NCBI RefSeq assembly: GCF_000002075.1
Contig: NW_004797318.1
Span: 1,036,995 to 1,100,994, forward strand
Direction: 5' to 3'
From: Aplysia californica
Taxonomy: Eukaryota; Mollusca; Gastropoda; Aplysiida; Aplysiidae
DNA length: 64,000 bases
How positions within the stretch are numbered: the first letter of the stretch is position 1; every line of letters begins with the position of its first letter. This document shows, in pieces, positions 1-14,900 of the stretch. The notes under the pieces were generated by a model. The model was not told the DNA's origin. It did not search any database and saw nothing but the letters and a program-made list of their open reading frames with translations. Both the position numbers and the translations under genes were made by a program.

Positions 1-1306
1 AAATAATACGCAGAAGAGATAAGCAGCAGCAACATCGGAACACTGCATCATATCAAATTACCAGTACGTCTCCTGGAAAAACATTGCACCATGCGTCATG
101 CCATGGTAGATATACACGACCTTTGGTGCCATGCGGTTGGCTATGTTTAGATCATGTAATCACGTGATCGGAGGGGTATCCCTGTTGAGATGGCCGCCTT
201 ATCTAAAAATAGTTTGCGTCGTTCTACGTTTAGTCAAATGTATTTTCAGAGATGGCTTGTTTCAATTGGTTAGTTTCAAATGAAAAACTAGATCTGGTAT
301 CTAGATTATAGTACTAAGAGCTCTCACTTACGGATTGAAATATGAATTTAGAAATCCTGATAAAGGTATCATCTTCAGATTTCAGTTACAGTCGAACTTG
401 CTCTAACGGCCACTAGATCTAGTAAAGCAATCACTTGTGCAAATGATTACTTCCGACTTCTCCCTTTGCTTTTTTAATTAGCCTAACATTGTCCCAGATG
501 TCTATCTGTCTTCTCCTTGACAATGTCAATAGGTGGCCTTCTGTGACAATATGTATCTTGATGAACTTGTGGCCTGTGGTCCGATGACAGTGTGACCCTC
601 TTTCTCAATTTTGTTTCTGTGCTCCATGTTAACAGTTGGTTTAGAAAGTTTTTTTCTGTGGTACCCTGAATGAAAATAAATGTGATCTTGCTTGGTGTTG
701 GCGATTCAGAAACGTCAGTCTTACAGATGTGCATGTTTTATTCACATTTGCTAAATTCGATGATATGGTAAGGGTTCGGGTTGGATTAGGGTGTCTATCT
801 GTAGGAGTTACCCTAATCCTATGCCCTATACCTACCCTTTCCCTTACCTTATTACCCAAATCCAACCAATGGACCAATGTGAATGAAATGTGCCCATCTG
901 GAAGATTGTCAGTTTTAATACTCACCTTAGATAAATACATGATAATGAATTAAATATACTGCACTATCATACTGTTGTGGCCTATTCTTGATACTAGATA
1001 CGTGATATTGTGGATGAAAATGGGACTAGAGTGTTATAATACTTGAAAATAGTGCATTTAAAAAATTAATTTTATGTATAAATGATGAATCAGAGACGGA
1101 GTCAATCATACGCTTTGCTCCGTTATAAAAATTCTGATTTGCCACAACGCTTCTCTTCGGGTGTGATTTGTGATAAAGTTGCTTAAAATATGAGTAATGA
1201 TACAATAGTTAAATGTAATAGAGATGATTTTTAAGTTAAGAGTTTAAGTTCTTCTATGGGCTCTTGTTGTGTATATTCTATAAATTTTGTCCTTTCTTTT
1301 CTCCAG
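1..1306. other. 5' flank or intron upstream of the first visible SEC24 exon
   Basis: No exon is recognised here. The first visible SEC24 exon starts in the middle of a codon (intron phase 1), so at least one upstream exon with the start codon must exist, either before the window or as an unrecognised short exon in this stretch. A single TIR-like end resembling the pogo-like MITEs described below (CAGTCGAACTTG followed by ACGGCCAC) begins at about 390; no matching right end was found. Confidence 0.5.
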
Positions 1307-4300
1307 TGCCAGGTCAAAGTAAACCTCCAGGTCCTGCTCCAAATGGCCCATTTGTTCCAGGAATGTTTCAGCCTGGTTCTGTACCCATGAGACCTCCAGC
1401 TCCAGGCAACCCACCAGGCCAGTGGGCAGGAGCTCCCCCAAGACCTCCTGGAGTGAATGGATTTGGTAATACTTCTATGCAGCCACCTCAACAAATGCAA
1501 CATATGAATGCAGGGCCTCCACGGCCTCAGGCCCCTCCTCCTATGTTCAACGTAAATTCTCCGGGTCAGCAGCCCCCGATGCGACCAGCTGGACAGATGC
1601 CTCCTCCCCCCCAAACCTCACAGACTGCCAGTTCTTTCATGAATGGGCCAAGCAATGCGAACATGAACACTCGGATGGCTCGACCCCCAGTGCCAACAAT
1701 TTCTGCGCCTTCAGGGGGGCCTCCGTCTGCGAGTCAGGGTGGGTCGTTCAATAATACTCAAGGACAGCCCCCCTCATTCCAGACCTATGGCTCTCAACAG
1801 AACCCCGGACTGCCGCATGATGGAGTCCCTCAGAGTAAGTGCTTTTTAAAATTCCCATGTTCTGCACCCTGTTCACTTATGTGTGGCATACCAGTTCCCC
1901 CTGTTTGATATCATGATAAGGCTATCGTTTTGCATGCTTTAAATCTTTTGTTTGTACTGTAATAAAGCTTTCATGATCCCATTCATAATATTTGTACTCA
2001 GTATAACAATGAACGGACAGAGAATTTTGGCCTTCCCCCTTTTTTGAGGCAATAATCAGGAAGACTTGATTCAGTATGAAGATTCAAATGTCTTTGTAGT
2101 ATGTTTTTTTCTCTATAATAGTCTTACCATGTAAATCTTTAGTTGCGATGTTCAGAAGTCGTTCCAATCACCTTGTAAACTGAGGTAGATTTAGGATTTT
2201 CTTCATGATTGCAATTATCATAGAACTGTTGGCTTTGAAAAGAAAGATAAGCATAAGATGCTATATGAGTGCAGTTTTCTGTTATTTGGAGGTGCCAGCT
2301 ATTTTAAAAAATGTGCCAGGTTTTCAGTTGTTTTCATTTTGTACAGGTTTGGTTTCTTCTTTTTCTTTTATTGTTTCTATTTTTTTAAACCAAAAACTTT
2401 TGCCTTTTACACACCACCTGTGTTCATCGTGTTATTGCATCAGCACAATGTTTGAAAGGGTTTGTGGTTTTACCAAGTTTTTAAAATATATTTTACACAT
2501 ATTTCATGTTATCCACAGTAGCGAATGGTAATTAATAGTACGTGAATTAACATTTTCACCATTGTAAAGCTGTTTGTCAGTTTGTGCAACACGTTTTAGG
2601 CAAGAAAACTTTACTTGCTGGTGTTTTTAATGTAAGTGCATGGCATTTTGTTTTCTTTAAAGATTTATTTGTAATTTGTATGGCTAATGATTCTGTTCTG
2701 AGCTAACAGTGTGTTTGTTGTGGTTAAACAGTACTATTGCTAAAGTGTCTTTTTAATTGTGTTGGTAATTTCGTAAAGATGTGCAAAACTTGAGTAGTCT
2801 GAGTCGTCTAGTTTTTAATAAAGCATGCCTTGCAAAGTTTTTTTGCATGAAAGAGAAGACTAAGTTTAAACACAAAAAAGTTTCAGGAATGACCCATTTG
2901 TCTCTTGATTGTGACGAATGTGGATCTCAAGATACTTTTTCTGCTTATATTTGGCTTCCAAGTGCGCAGTTTTAAAAAGGATTCTCTGATTTAAATAATG
3001 ATCAATTAAAAATGTGTTTTTAGTAAAGGGTATATGTATTGTGGTATTCCATACTGTTCAAAAGGGACTGATTGGCAACATGACTCTAAATAAATATAAA
3101 TGTTAACTAGTATATGTTAATTTTGTTGGGGCATATCTGCTTTGTGTTCTAGGCCCCCCCCCCCCCCCCCTTTTTTTTTTTTGGTCCCTGATCACCTCAA
3201 CAGTTTAAGAATGCTGATGTGTAGTTACTTGTTGTGTTTTCAAAAAGTGTGACAAAGCTTAGGAAAATGGGGGCTGTGAATTGTTATAGGTATCGTTTGT
3301 TGTTCGCAACACATTTGATTTGATTTTGATGTGCTTCTCAGAAATTTTTAGGCATCAATGATATTTTATTTGAGAATCTGAAGAGTGGCTAGAAATGTAA
3401 CAAAATGATGTCCCTTTTTGCTGTTTGGGCATGTTGATGAATGATTGCATGAATTATTCACGACATGAGTTGCTGAAAAATTATCTTGTTTCATGGAGGT
3501 GGTTAAAAGATTCAACCTAATATCTCAAAAGGCTAGTAAAATATAATTTTGGAATGCTTGTGTCTGCTGTGAGAGGCTTAAAATTTAGGATTGAAACGTT
3601 TACCCTGAGTCGATGGTATCAGACAAGTTTTTGTAAAAATGCAATTATTCTTCTGCTCATTATTTTTCCCCTCCAATTTTGAAAAGTGAATTGTTAAATT
3701 TGAGGTTTCAAGTCTGACTAGTGACCTAATCTTGTACCCAGGTCGCCCTAATGAGTTGCCAGTTCCGTTTCATGGACAAGGACAATACTCTCATCAGGTT
3801 AACCCTTTCATGCAAAAAACACCAACTCAGACTCCAGGCAATTCAGGTAAAGCCTTAAGAGCAGTGTTACTGCTACTAAATGCTTGATAAAAGTATGTAA
3901 GTTCTATTTTATAATATGTTTGTATTTTAACGTTAGCGGAGTCCTTAAGTTTATGTTACCATTTGACTCCAGTTTGGAAAAAAAAAAGAAAGAAATTACC
4001 GTACCCGCTCAGCTTTGCACGTGCTTTATTCGATTCTTTACTTCCTCTGTTGTAAAGTGTGTGTTGATTGTATGCTTGATATTGGTGTACCACTGCGCTT
4101 TCACTCATTCCTAAGTTACGATCTTTACTTTTTACCCCTTTCAACCTATGTATCTGACTGACTGCATGGGTTTGGAATGTCTTGATAACACATGAAATTT
4201 GTTGGGGGTGGTATGTTATTATATCTACAAAATGCTGGTAATTTGTGTTTGGAATGAGTTGTCACACAGCGTATTATGAAAAATATTGTGTGTATCTTTT

Positions 4301-7300
4301 CAGTACGATTTCACTCTAATTTTTGTACTTTTATAAAACATTTTATTGAATCGGTAAAGTGTGTTGCTATGTGTATATGACATGTATGGAAAAATACCTT
4401 GGAAAAGAATTCTGGACACTTGGCCTTCTCTTCTCATCTAGCACCCCCGTCCCAGAAATCTTCTCGGGGGCCGTCCCCTGTGCCTGGTTCAACCATGGAT
4501 GCGCTGGAAGGGCAGTTCACACCTTCTCGTGGTAGGTGCTTGGATGTAGTTGTTTCGCGGTGCAAAGGATTTTGTGGGTGTTTGTAATGCTTTTTCAGAG
4601 TGCATTATTCATCATCAGACCTGCCAAGTACTCAGATAAAATCGGAGCTCTCCAATTTTTTAATATTTGTTTGAAGAATCCTGACTAGATTTGCATTCTC
4701 CGATTTTTTTTCTTGAATTCCATCTCCATTGGTTGCATGCGACTTTTATCTTCAATGAGGTGACGAAACATGTTTTGAATGTACAGTCAAACCTGCACAA
4801 ACGGCCACTTTCCATTTCCCCCCTTGCGTTTTTTCTATATAACTTAACTGTGTAAAACGGGCACCTGTCCAACGCGGCTGCGGCCACCATATTTTGACAC
4901 ACAACCCCTATCACACTAAGCAATAACACCTGTCTTAGACGGTCACCTTAGTGACTCCATTACTTTCTGTCATGAACTGTGCATTGGCCCCTGGCGTTGT
5001 GGGCAAGCTGTCATAAATCAATTACCTGACGTTATTGTTAGGTAGTCCCTCCAACCGATCATGTTGCGTAGGTCCCTCCCAATGTTTACCTTTAGCTACC
5101 AATTTTCAGCTGCTGGTGAGGTAAATGTGTGATCCCTCATAACCCATAAAGCCCCGCCCAGAACTCATACACAAATCGTAAGTGAAAGTGGTCACTGTTT
5201 ACCCAGTCTGTAACAAAGTAACAAAAGACGTCAACATGAACTTGTGACAGAAATGTCGCTCGTTCTCCTAATGGTGGCGACCCATGTGTTTGTTTTAACA
5301 TGGCACTTGGTCTTCCTCGTCTGATACATTTTGTTTATTGTCACCCTTGCGCAAAATCAGCAACAAAATAAAAAAATGTTAAAATACAAACCACCAACAA
5401 CAAAAACAACAATGCGACTACTTTCGATTGGGACCTCAGATTGGAATGGTTTGTTTTCTTCATCTTGATCGGTCGTGCCTAAGACGGCCACCTTTCTTAT
5501 ACGGACACTTTTCTCTTTGACAATGTGTGGCCGTCTTACACAAGTTTGACTGTATTTGTTTGCATTATCTGCGCAATTTATCATGAATAATGTGGAAATA
5601 TATTTATTTTCAATCAAGTGCAACTTGTAAATGAAGTGAAAATCCACTTATTTAGTTGCATGTATCTGCTACTCACGTTTATTTGCCTTTACCGGTTTGT
5701 TACGTAATTTTAATTTTTACTGGTATGTGTTCTGGAGACTGAATCTCCCCCCCCCCCCCAAAAAATTTTAGGGAAAACTTCCTATTTTTTTTGGTCTTGG
5801 GGTGGTTGGCAGGTGTGCGTTATTGTTATTTTAATGTGATGACTGCCTAAAGTTTCAAAGTGCTTTTATGCACATGTTGCAGTGCTGCTCTTTTTCACCA
5901 TTGTTTACGGAATAGAGTGGGATTAAATCATTTGAACGTTTGTCTTGTATGTTGTATTTTTAATTGAGTAGTAATGACTGGTCCATGGACAGCTGCTGCC
6001 TGGTAGTTTATTTTGTCTGACTGAGTTGGGGGTGCAAGTTCTGTCCCAGTGGTTTTATGCACCCCTCATAAATTTGATCATTTTTTTGCATAATTTCTGA
6101 TTATTTTCCTTTTATCATTCTTTGTTAAAATTAACAGAATCGTATAATTTTGGGCTCAGTTTGTATAATTTCAGAATTTTTTTGCATAAAACCGCGGAGA
6201 CAGTCTGCAAGGCTTGAATGACACTAGGAAAATGAGGTTTGGGTTCTGGTGGGTTCGGATTATAATTCAGGTTTCTTCGTGGTGAGGGATTCCACCTTCA
6301 GGGTAACTATTTCTGTTTCTTGTATAGCCCTAGATCTCAATTCTTGCACTTTTTGCCTCTTCAACCCATGATTGCCACCAAACTTTTGCCCCCCCCCCTC
6401 CCCCCAAATACCCGAGTGTGTTGTTACTCTTTGCTCATTTTGCCACCCTTTATAAATAAGGTCTATAAGGATTCATTCTATTGGCTAATAATTGTTGCAT
6501 AACCTGGACAACATATGTGTGTTCAGCTGTATGTTTTTCTTTTTAAAAGTACAATTATAGAGTTATAGTAAAGCCTCTCTGCTGTTAAAAAATTATTTTA
6601 CACACATCTCTTAATAATTACTGCATAAGTTAAGGGTTGGACAGATTTAGGAAAAATGAAGTATCAGTAATGAGAATTTATATTAAATTTGTGTAAAACA
6701 AAGAAATTGTAAGGTGTAAAAAAATTGAAGAGTTAGAAAATAAAATGTTAGATATCAATTTTTAAAGCTTTCCAAATCTGTGTTTAAAATAATCATTAGT
6801 TGCTTCCATAAAAATTATTGTTTATATTTCATGTTGTAGCAATTAAGCTTTTCACCTGTCTTCAGAAGACATGTTCGATTTCCGTGTGGGGAAGTTTTTA
6901 AAAAATGAGTATCTGTATCTGTCTGCTATGGTGTTGTATCTCATTCACAGTAAAAGGAAAGGTTGAAGCAGCCAGGTTAAATATCAATCGAGGTGTAAAA
7001 CTTGTCCTTATCAAGGCATCCTGAAAATAGCGGTCAGATTTTTAAAAAGATTCTCAAACTTCACAGTGAAAATTGTCCTTGACAGGCGGGCATCTTGGAC
7101 AGTGTTTTACTGTTACTCAACATCGTCATCAAGTGCGAGATCTGAAACAGACATCGGCGACCATGTTATTTGTCTACCATTCATTTTTTCGTTCAGATAA
7201 TTTTTTTTAAAAAAGGAAATAAAAAACTACCAACAACAAGCAAGCAATCAAATATTTAAAAAAACAAAAAAACAAAACAAAACTACCACCAACAAACACA

Positions 7301-8933
7301 CATACAAAACTATACTACCCTGGTCTTTCCCTGTCTCCCTAGTTGCCCACCTATTTAAAAAGCATGCAATGGGGGAAGGGTTGTTTGTACAGGTGGCCAT
7401 TGGAGCAGGTTTGACTTTAAAAATTGTTGTATTCCCCTTCCCAGGAGCACCATCCCCAGCTTTTCCAGGAGCGAGAGGGAGCCCAGTGCCTGGTCAGGTG
7501 CCGGCCGGGAACTTCCCCCCACCTAATCAAGGGCAGTACCCCGGGCCCAGACCTCCGCTGCCTGGCGCCCCAGGCCAAGTGCCGCCGCAGCGTTTCCCTC
7601 CCGGACAGGCTCAACACTTCCCTCCACAACCGGGGTTGCCCCCTGGCCCCGCCCATCCACCAGCTCCATCACAACAGGTACAGCCGCAGCAGCCTCCCTA
7701 CGGGTTCGGTCCACTGCCGCCGCAAGCACCTGCTGGCCCAAACGCCGGCCCCCCTCCTCCCCCTTCCTCCACCGCTGCTCCTCCGAGTGGTCCTGCTGGC
7801 TTCCCCCCTGTGTCTAGTTCGCCCATGGGGGGGTTCCAGCCTCGTCCACCATCTAACAATTCCAGCTTCGCTCCCCCGCCCCCCATGTCGTCCAACGCTC
7901 CGGGGAGTTTCCCCCATCCCCCAGGACCAGCCGCCCCAGGACAGAGGTACCCCCCTCCCCCTTCAAACGCGGCCCCATCGAGGTACCCCCCACCACCTGG
8001 AGCTAACACAGTCCCTGGCTTCCCGCCAGCACCCACTCCAGCCACCTCACAGCCTATGGCACAACCCGGAGCCATGCAGCCCCCCTCACAGTATGGGGTA
8101 GGTTTTTTATGTTTAAGTGCTAATTTGTTATGTTGCATGCATGATTTCAGCCAACCTGAAGACTCGTAAATTTATTTAGTGCTCGTATATTTATTTAGAG
8201 TAATGACATGACATTCCTGTTCATTACAATATTATCTGCATTTGTTAAATTTAAAGAACAACATTTTAACTGTTGTTGGTAACTTATGAGATGGTCATGC
8301 CCCATGATGCAATCTGTTCTTTGCAATGTACCATCTGTATTAGTTTCCTTTTTTATTGTGACTCTGTTGTAAGAAGCTGTGAACTGATTGTTTACATTAT
8401 GGAGTAGATAGTGCTTCATGGTTTCCCGTGGTATTCATTGTACCTTTACCCTCCCTTTCCTTTTGCATTGTCTTCTTTTCTTTTCCATTTGGCCTGTCCT
8501 ATCCTTCCCTCTTCCTCGTACCCTGGGTTGACTATGCTCTCATACTTTCTTTAACTCTCAAAAGGGCATTACTCTGTGGACACGCTTCATTTTAATTTGA
8601 TAGACTGAAATCTCATTCTTTGTTCTGTATCTGTTTTAAGGGGGATGATTCGACAGTATTTTTTTAAGGGTGCATGTTAAATAGATGTGGGTGACGGGAT
8701 TTTTAGTACAATTATTTATTGATTAATTTATAGTCTCTCTTTTCAAGAAAAGAGTTGGTAACTTTCAGTATGATTGTTCTCATGTTGCGCAAAGGATTAA
8801 TTTTTCCCTTTCGTCCTCCCAGGGTGCCCCACCGGGCTCGTATGGGAGTCAACCTTATGGACAACCTCACCAAGGAATGTACGCCAATAATGTAAATGCC
8901 ATGACCCAGAATTTTGGCCAGATGGGAGTGCAG
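1307..8933 (+). CDS. SEC24: SEC24 disordered proline-rich N-terminal exons
   Basis: Five exons (1307-1834, 3742-3846, 4442-4531, 7445-8097, 8823-8933) encode about 495 residues rich in Pro, Gly, Gln, Ser and Ala with no visible fold. The 653-bp exon at 7445-8097 is the richest, with many PPP and PPPP runs (for example [15 protein letters not shown] and [10 protein letters not shown]). In the family this segment is disordered and poorly conserved. The first three introns are all phase 1, so exons 3742-3846 (35 codons) and 4442-4531 (30 codons) could each be skipped without a frameshift. The GC-rich 7445-8097 exon stands out sharply from its AT-rich introns. Confidence 0.93.
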
Positions 8934-11900
8934 GTGAGGGTCTACTTCCACACACACACCCCCGTACCAGAATTATTTGTGTTTGCTATTGGTAAAGTCA
9001 GGTCTTTTGTTGAAATGTTCTGTAATTTCAAATTACTTAAAGGGCTTAACAGACAGGAGGGAAAACCTACATTCTTATATATTCCCTTTTTTGTCTCTCG
9101 TGAGGTTTATGTTTTGTTTAATTTGAATGTCGATGGATGTAGCTTGACTTTCAGTAGTATGACCGTGGCATGCTGGAGAGATATTAATGTGTCTTCATAC
9201 TTGTGCCCAGAGGTTAAAGGGAATAAAAGTGACAGCAATGCCCTGAGTAATATACTATTGGACCGGTTTGCAAGTTCTTTATGGGCTCTAAACTTAGATA
9301 CCGGAATAAATTTTGATTCTTATACGAAGTGAATAGAGAGTTTGTTTCGGGCTATTTATTATTTTTATATTTAATGTTGCACAGACAGTGCAAATAGATG
9401 TGAATTCATGATATAGAATGGTAACTTTGTTTGAAAATGTATTGGAAGGGTCCATTATACTTTTTATTCCCTTATAATATTACCCTTAGCAAAAAAATAC
9501 ATGTATATATGTATTTATTGTTCTTAGGATTCACAAAGAGCTGTTAACCTGCTCAATGAGAGGCAGTTGATGCCTCCTGATGGAGTGGAGACGGCAAAGC
9601 CCATCTTGCCTCATGATTTCAAGAAAGTCAACTGCAGCCCAGAGTGAGTGTGAAGATGACTTAGAAGTGATATCCTGATGTGTAGAAGTGATATCCTGGT
9701 TTGAGTCCCTTAATGTCTCAGGCAATTTGACGGTTAATATGTAATGAAAACAGTTTTGAACTTTGTAAGAAACATACAGAATATTTGTGGGTGCTGTTTT
9801 TCTGTTATTTTCACTGAAATTTGTTTTCTGTAAACCTTATTTTTTGCATTTCTATTACCGAGAAGTGCAAATTTTTTTTAGATTTCCATATTAGATGGGT
9901 TTTTAAACTGTCTTTTAGTTGTTCAGTTATGTTCACGAAATCCTAATGGCATCCCTGAATATTGAATATGTGTGAGATCTAACAAATGTGTTACAATATG
10001 TTCATACTTTCTTTCCTTTTTAATCAAAAGTCGGTCAAAAAGTAATTTTCTATGCTGTACCTTACTGAAAATCAAGATGATCCCCCGAACTGCCCTTGAC
10101 GTGTTTTGTAAATTTTGTTCTCTTTCCTCAGCATATTTCGTTGCACACTGAATGCCATACCACAGACTTCAGCTTTACTCAGCAAAGCCAGGTTACCACT
10201 GGGAATTCTTATTCATCCTTTCAGGGATCTTTCTGTAAGTTTATCTTTGGATTGGATCAGACTGCCCTCTCTCTCTTTTTATAATTTTTCCTTATCAATT
10301 TTCACATATGTACGCTTTTGTTTCAGTATGATAGTGATAGCATTTTCAGTGACCTTTGTGTGATCCTTTACCATGTGAATCGTGTTGGCTTTTGAGGAGT
10401 CACATTTCATTTGGTTGGTTCATAGATAAGATCTCTGATTTCAGCTCCCAGTCCTTCTGCTATTTTGTCGTATGCGCACAGTTTTAAGAAATATTCAAGC
10501 TAAGGATTGTTTATTAAGGGAGGGTGGAGTGTTGATAGTATTGTCAATGAAAAGTTCGTACCCAATGCTGGAAGGGAGGGTTTACTCTCATACTATGTCA
10601 CTGAATTTCAGGAGGAATGTGATGGAGTAAGTTTTTTTCCTTCCCAATCTTTCTCTCCATTTTCATTTCATTTTATCGACAGATGTGGGATGTATATATA
10701 TTTTTTTCCATCTCTTGGTGGTGTGTATGTTCAACAAATCTTTTTCTTTTTCATTGTTTATTCAAAGTAAGCTTATGTATGATAATATTGCTTCTCCAGC
10801 CAACCTGCTCAATTTCTCTTATAATTTTGCTTTTTTATGCTTTATATTCTACAAATATATGTTCAGAAATATACAGATGTTACCTGAAAAGAAAGATTGA
10901 GCAATTATTTTGTGTTTTAGTGTATTTTATTGATATCCAATTGCTCTTTGAAAATGCTAAAAAAAATTATTTGTAAATATTTTATTTCATTTAGTTTTAA
11001 GTTGAGATGTAAATTCAAACCATTCTAACCTGATTGGACCTTTGTGACTTTCACTTTTTCTCATGTTCAGTAGTGATCACAGCATCATTGCGCCATCTTT
11101 TTTTTCTTTTCAACTCTTAAAATTCAACAAATTATATTAGCCGAGTACATTTTATCACGCTCAACAAAACGTAACTACTTTTCAACGATGTTTCATGGTC
11201 AAGCAATGTAATTCTTGAGTGCTGCGACTGCCTTTCTCGACAGTTTTCTCTTTCTCTACAAGCTTTTTTCCTTTTTATAGCTCTGATTCTTCAAGGTTTT
11301 GAGAGTCTCAGAGGTGGTGGGAATGGGCAGCTGAGGTCTTTAATATATTTTGACTGTCATGAAGGTTATTTTTCCCTTTGCATACACTCGCATCATTGCG
11401 TGCTGGTGTTAGGTCAATGTTCTTAAGTAACCAAGATGTATTGAAATGCGAAAGCTGTTAGAATATGTCATGGTTCAACAATAAAGGCAATATATAGCTG
11501 TGAATGAATGAGTTTTCTTTTGAGTTACTGTAGTCAACAGTTCTCAGAATTATACTGTTCTTGTTGAAGTTATGTAGTCTTAACATGTAATAGATAATTG
11601 TGATCAAATGTGTCATGACACGATGGAATCGGGCGCTCGTCGGTTTGTGGGCATTATTGGCATTATTGGCATTATTTTAAAGCTTGTTTATTTGTCTTGC
11701 TTTCGGTTTAGAAGATACACATCTATCGTGGATAGAAGTCAAGATATTAACAATTTAAGGAGGTGGGGGTCACCTGATGTCAAAGGTAAAATTAGTGAGA
11801 AAGGAGCCTCCAAAGCTTGGTAGCTTTCATAGCATGAAAGTCCTTGAAAACTGAAAATGAAAATTTACCCTTTTTTCATGTCAATGTGTTTAATGAAGGT

Positions 11901-14900
11901 TTTTCAGTTAAATTGGAATCCACATGGAAATGGGTTTTTAAATTGTCATAAAAAGTGTAGAGCCGAAACTCAAAATTTCGATAAAAATTGCAAAAGTGAC
12001 AAGAAATGCTGGTTTCTTCGCTGTCATTATTTTGGCGAGCACTTGATTTCCCCGCGATGGATCACAAATGTCTTTTGAGAGGATTTCTCCTGTTTCTGGT
12101 TTGTTTTCTGTTAAATATCAGTGTAACAAGTGCTATTATTTTAGAATAAAGAGTGGCATCTACCTTATTTATATACCAAAGTACCAAATTGGAAGTTGAC
12201 ATTACAAAAACTATCCAGTGCATACAGAGGCTCCTATTATTTTATTTCTTGATGTTCTGGTAGACAGAAAAGACTAAATTGTATAATCTCCCTTTAAATC
12301 TTTGTGCTCATTTCTGATTGTTTTTTGTGTTTTTTTTCTTTTTATCTTCAGCAACTCCCTGTCATTCAGTCGAGTGTCATCGTCCGATGCCGATCCTGCC
12401 GGACGTACATCAACCCTTTTGTTGTGTTTGTAGACCAGAGGAGGTGGAAGTGCAACTTGTGCTTCAGAGTCAACGATTGTAAGTTTTAGAGGCATACAAC
12501 TTTCATTTCTTTTTCTAAAGGTTCAAAGTTTAAAAAAAATGTTTTCTCTAGCTACCTGCTGCTCATTTGTTACTGGTTTATATGTTTAGTGTTGGAGTAT
12601 GATTGAGGGTAGTGATCGTTAACCTTGTTGGAGGCACTGAGCCCCGCATTTCATACATGCACTCACTGACCCTTCAAGGAGGCTGAATGGAATGGGACAC
12701 ACACACAAACACACACACACACACACACACACAGTGTATGTATCTTGGTCTCTGCCGAACCCTCAGGCCGACCCAGCGAACTCGTAGGGTTCGATTGAAC
12801 CCAGGTTAAGAGCCACTAATTTAAACGTGTCTCACCAAAATGAAAGATTTTTTGTAGAGGTGGATGTTATCTTCTTGCCAAAATTGTTCACTCATACCTT
12901 CCATTTGATGTTCAAGAATGAGAAAGACTGACAATGTTGAGATAAGCCCGCCGCTTTTGGGGTCATCATTTTATAGACAGCCAAAGATATTGTCAGTATG
13001 TTGTGTGTTTTTAGCACCTTTTAAATGACAAATTGCACGGTATACTAACTAGGAAGTTGAGATTGTTTCAGAATGTTATCAGGTCTGTGAGGGTAATAAT
13101 ACAGATTGTAAAGGGCATAGAACTTGTTGAGGGGGAATTTTCACTAACAAATGCTATTTATTATTATTATGAGTATACTTGTTATGTGAAAACTGACTTA
13201 ATGACAGTGCACATTTAATTCAGGATTTGAATAAACCTTTTCTTTTTGTGTTACTCAGTGCCAGATGAGTTCTCCTTTGATCCTGTCAGTAAAACGTATG
13301 GGGACCCTCAACGTAGGCCAGAAGTGAAATCAGCAACGATTGAATTCATTGCACCATCGGAGTACATGGTAAGTCCCTTGCGATTGTTATAAGGTTGTGG
13401 GTATGTTGTCAATGACATCATAATCACGGTCATCTTTGTAAAGGAAATTTCTAGAGACAGTGTGTTCATCATTATGCATTTTATCTTATCGAATGAGGTA
13501 CTTTTATAAATCAGATGGTTCCATTCAATATGGAGTTAAACCTGTACAAGATGGCCACCTATTATAGAGGAGGAAAGTGGTAATCTTATACAGGTTGTCC
13601 TCTTGGACAGTGTCATTATAATATAGAAAAAATGCAAGGTTTGAAGTGGTCATTTGTATAGGTGATTGTCTTGGACAGAGGGGCCATTGGAAAAAGTTCA
13701 AATGTATTGATATAGGGAGGGCAACTACAAATAATATTGAATAGATTTAAGTTGAGTGGTCAATGGTTAATTCAAAAAGTAATCTTTTTCAGCTAGGCAG
13801 CATGCATATACAGTTCTCTGTAGATGCAGTTACATTTTTGGATTTTTTTTGGTGTGGGGGGCAGGCATTTTTAATTGATTGAATAGTTGTTTCTTTTCTA
13901 TTCTTCACTATTTCACTGGAAAGATTTTTCCTGTATGATTGAGTATGTGAAAAAACCCCCCCTCTGCCTGGCACTTATTAGGTTCCTGAAGAGAGGTTTT
14001 TCTTGAAGACAAAATTCTTCTCGTATTAAGGAGTCGTTCTGATTCCTGTAGATTTGATAGTGAGGGAGGATTATTGTAATTCAAATTGATTAAGAGCCTG
14101 CTGCGCCCCCCCCCCCCCCCACACACACACACAACCTTTTTAACACCTGCATCATAGGTTAAACAAACTGCAGTTATTTAATTTACATATTTAGGATTGC
14201 TGACTGGCATGTGTATGTATTTATTCTATAACTGATTGTTACTTTTATTGTCTCCCCCAGTTACGCCCTCCCCAGCCAGCTGTGTATCTCTTTCTCTTGG
14301 ACGTGTCTTTCAATGCTGTGGAAACAGGTGTGTGCATTTTTTGGTTCAGTTGAATAAGTTAACGTTGAAATAATGGAATGCTTTTAACTCGCTGCCTACT
14401 GCTTTTGCCACAGTCCCTGCAGTTTCAGAGTGAGAATTTATTTTATCACATTATTGCCACAGCTATATTTGTGCCTCTGTGCTATGTCACAGTAATATTT
14501 AAAGATACGTAATGAAATAATAGGCTCTCAGGGAAGAGCAGTGAGAAATATGGTGGGGAGGCAGTGAGTTAAAGCTGATTTAACTCATGCCAATTTCATC
14601 TCTGCATGCTCTTATTGTGCCAGGAAATGGTTGCTGACTTCTTTGTTCAACTTAAGTGGTTTAAATGCTTGCTAGAAAATGTTTTTAGAGAAAAAAAATT
14701 AACGGATAATGCTTATGATAGTATGTCAATGGGAAGAGTAGATTTGTTTATGAGCTCTAAGTTTTCCCATACATGTTCATAGCTGCCAAGTAGTACGTAA
14801 AAAACGTATTTAGTACGATTTTTGGGTTTGAGTACGGAAATCCGTTTTGACATCGGAAAATACGTTTTCAACTTTTCCCCCCTCTTAGTTTCTATACAAA

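Noticed and set aside
7417-8138. Long open frames antisense to, and in another frame of, the proline-rich SEC24 exon
   Set aside because: They are a by-product of the GC- and C-rich composition. The sense frame fits the exon phases and the family.
10507-10640. Possible extra SEC24 exon ending near GGAGTAAGT
   Set aside because: The flanking exons 10132-10234 and 12352-12478 already join in phase 0 and continue the family sequence without a missing part.
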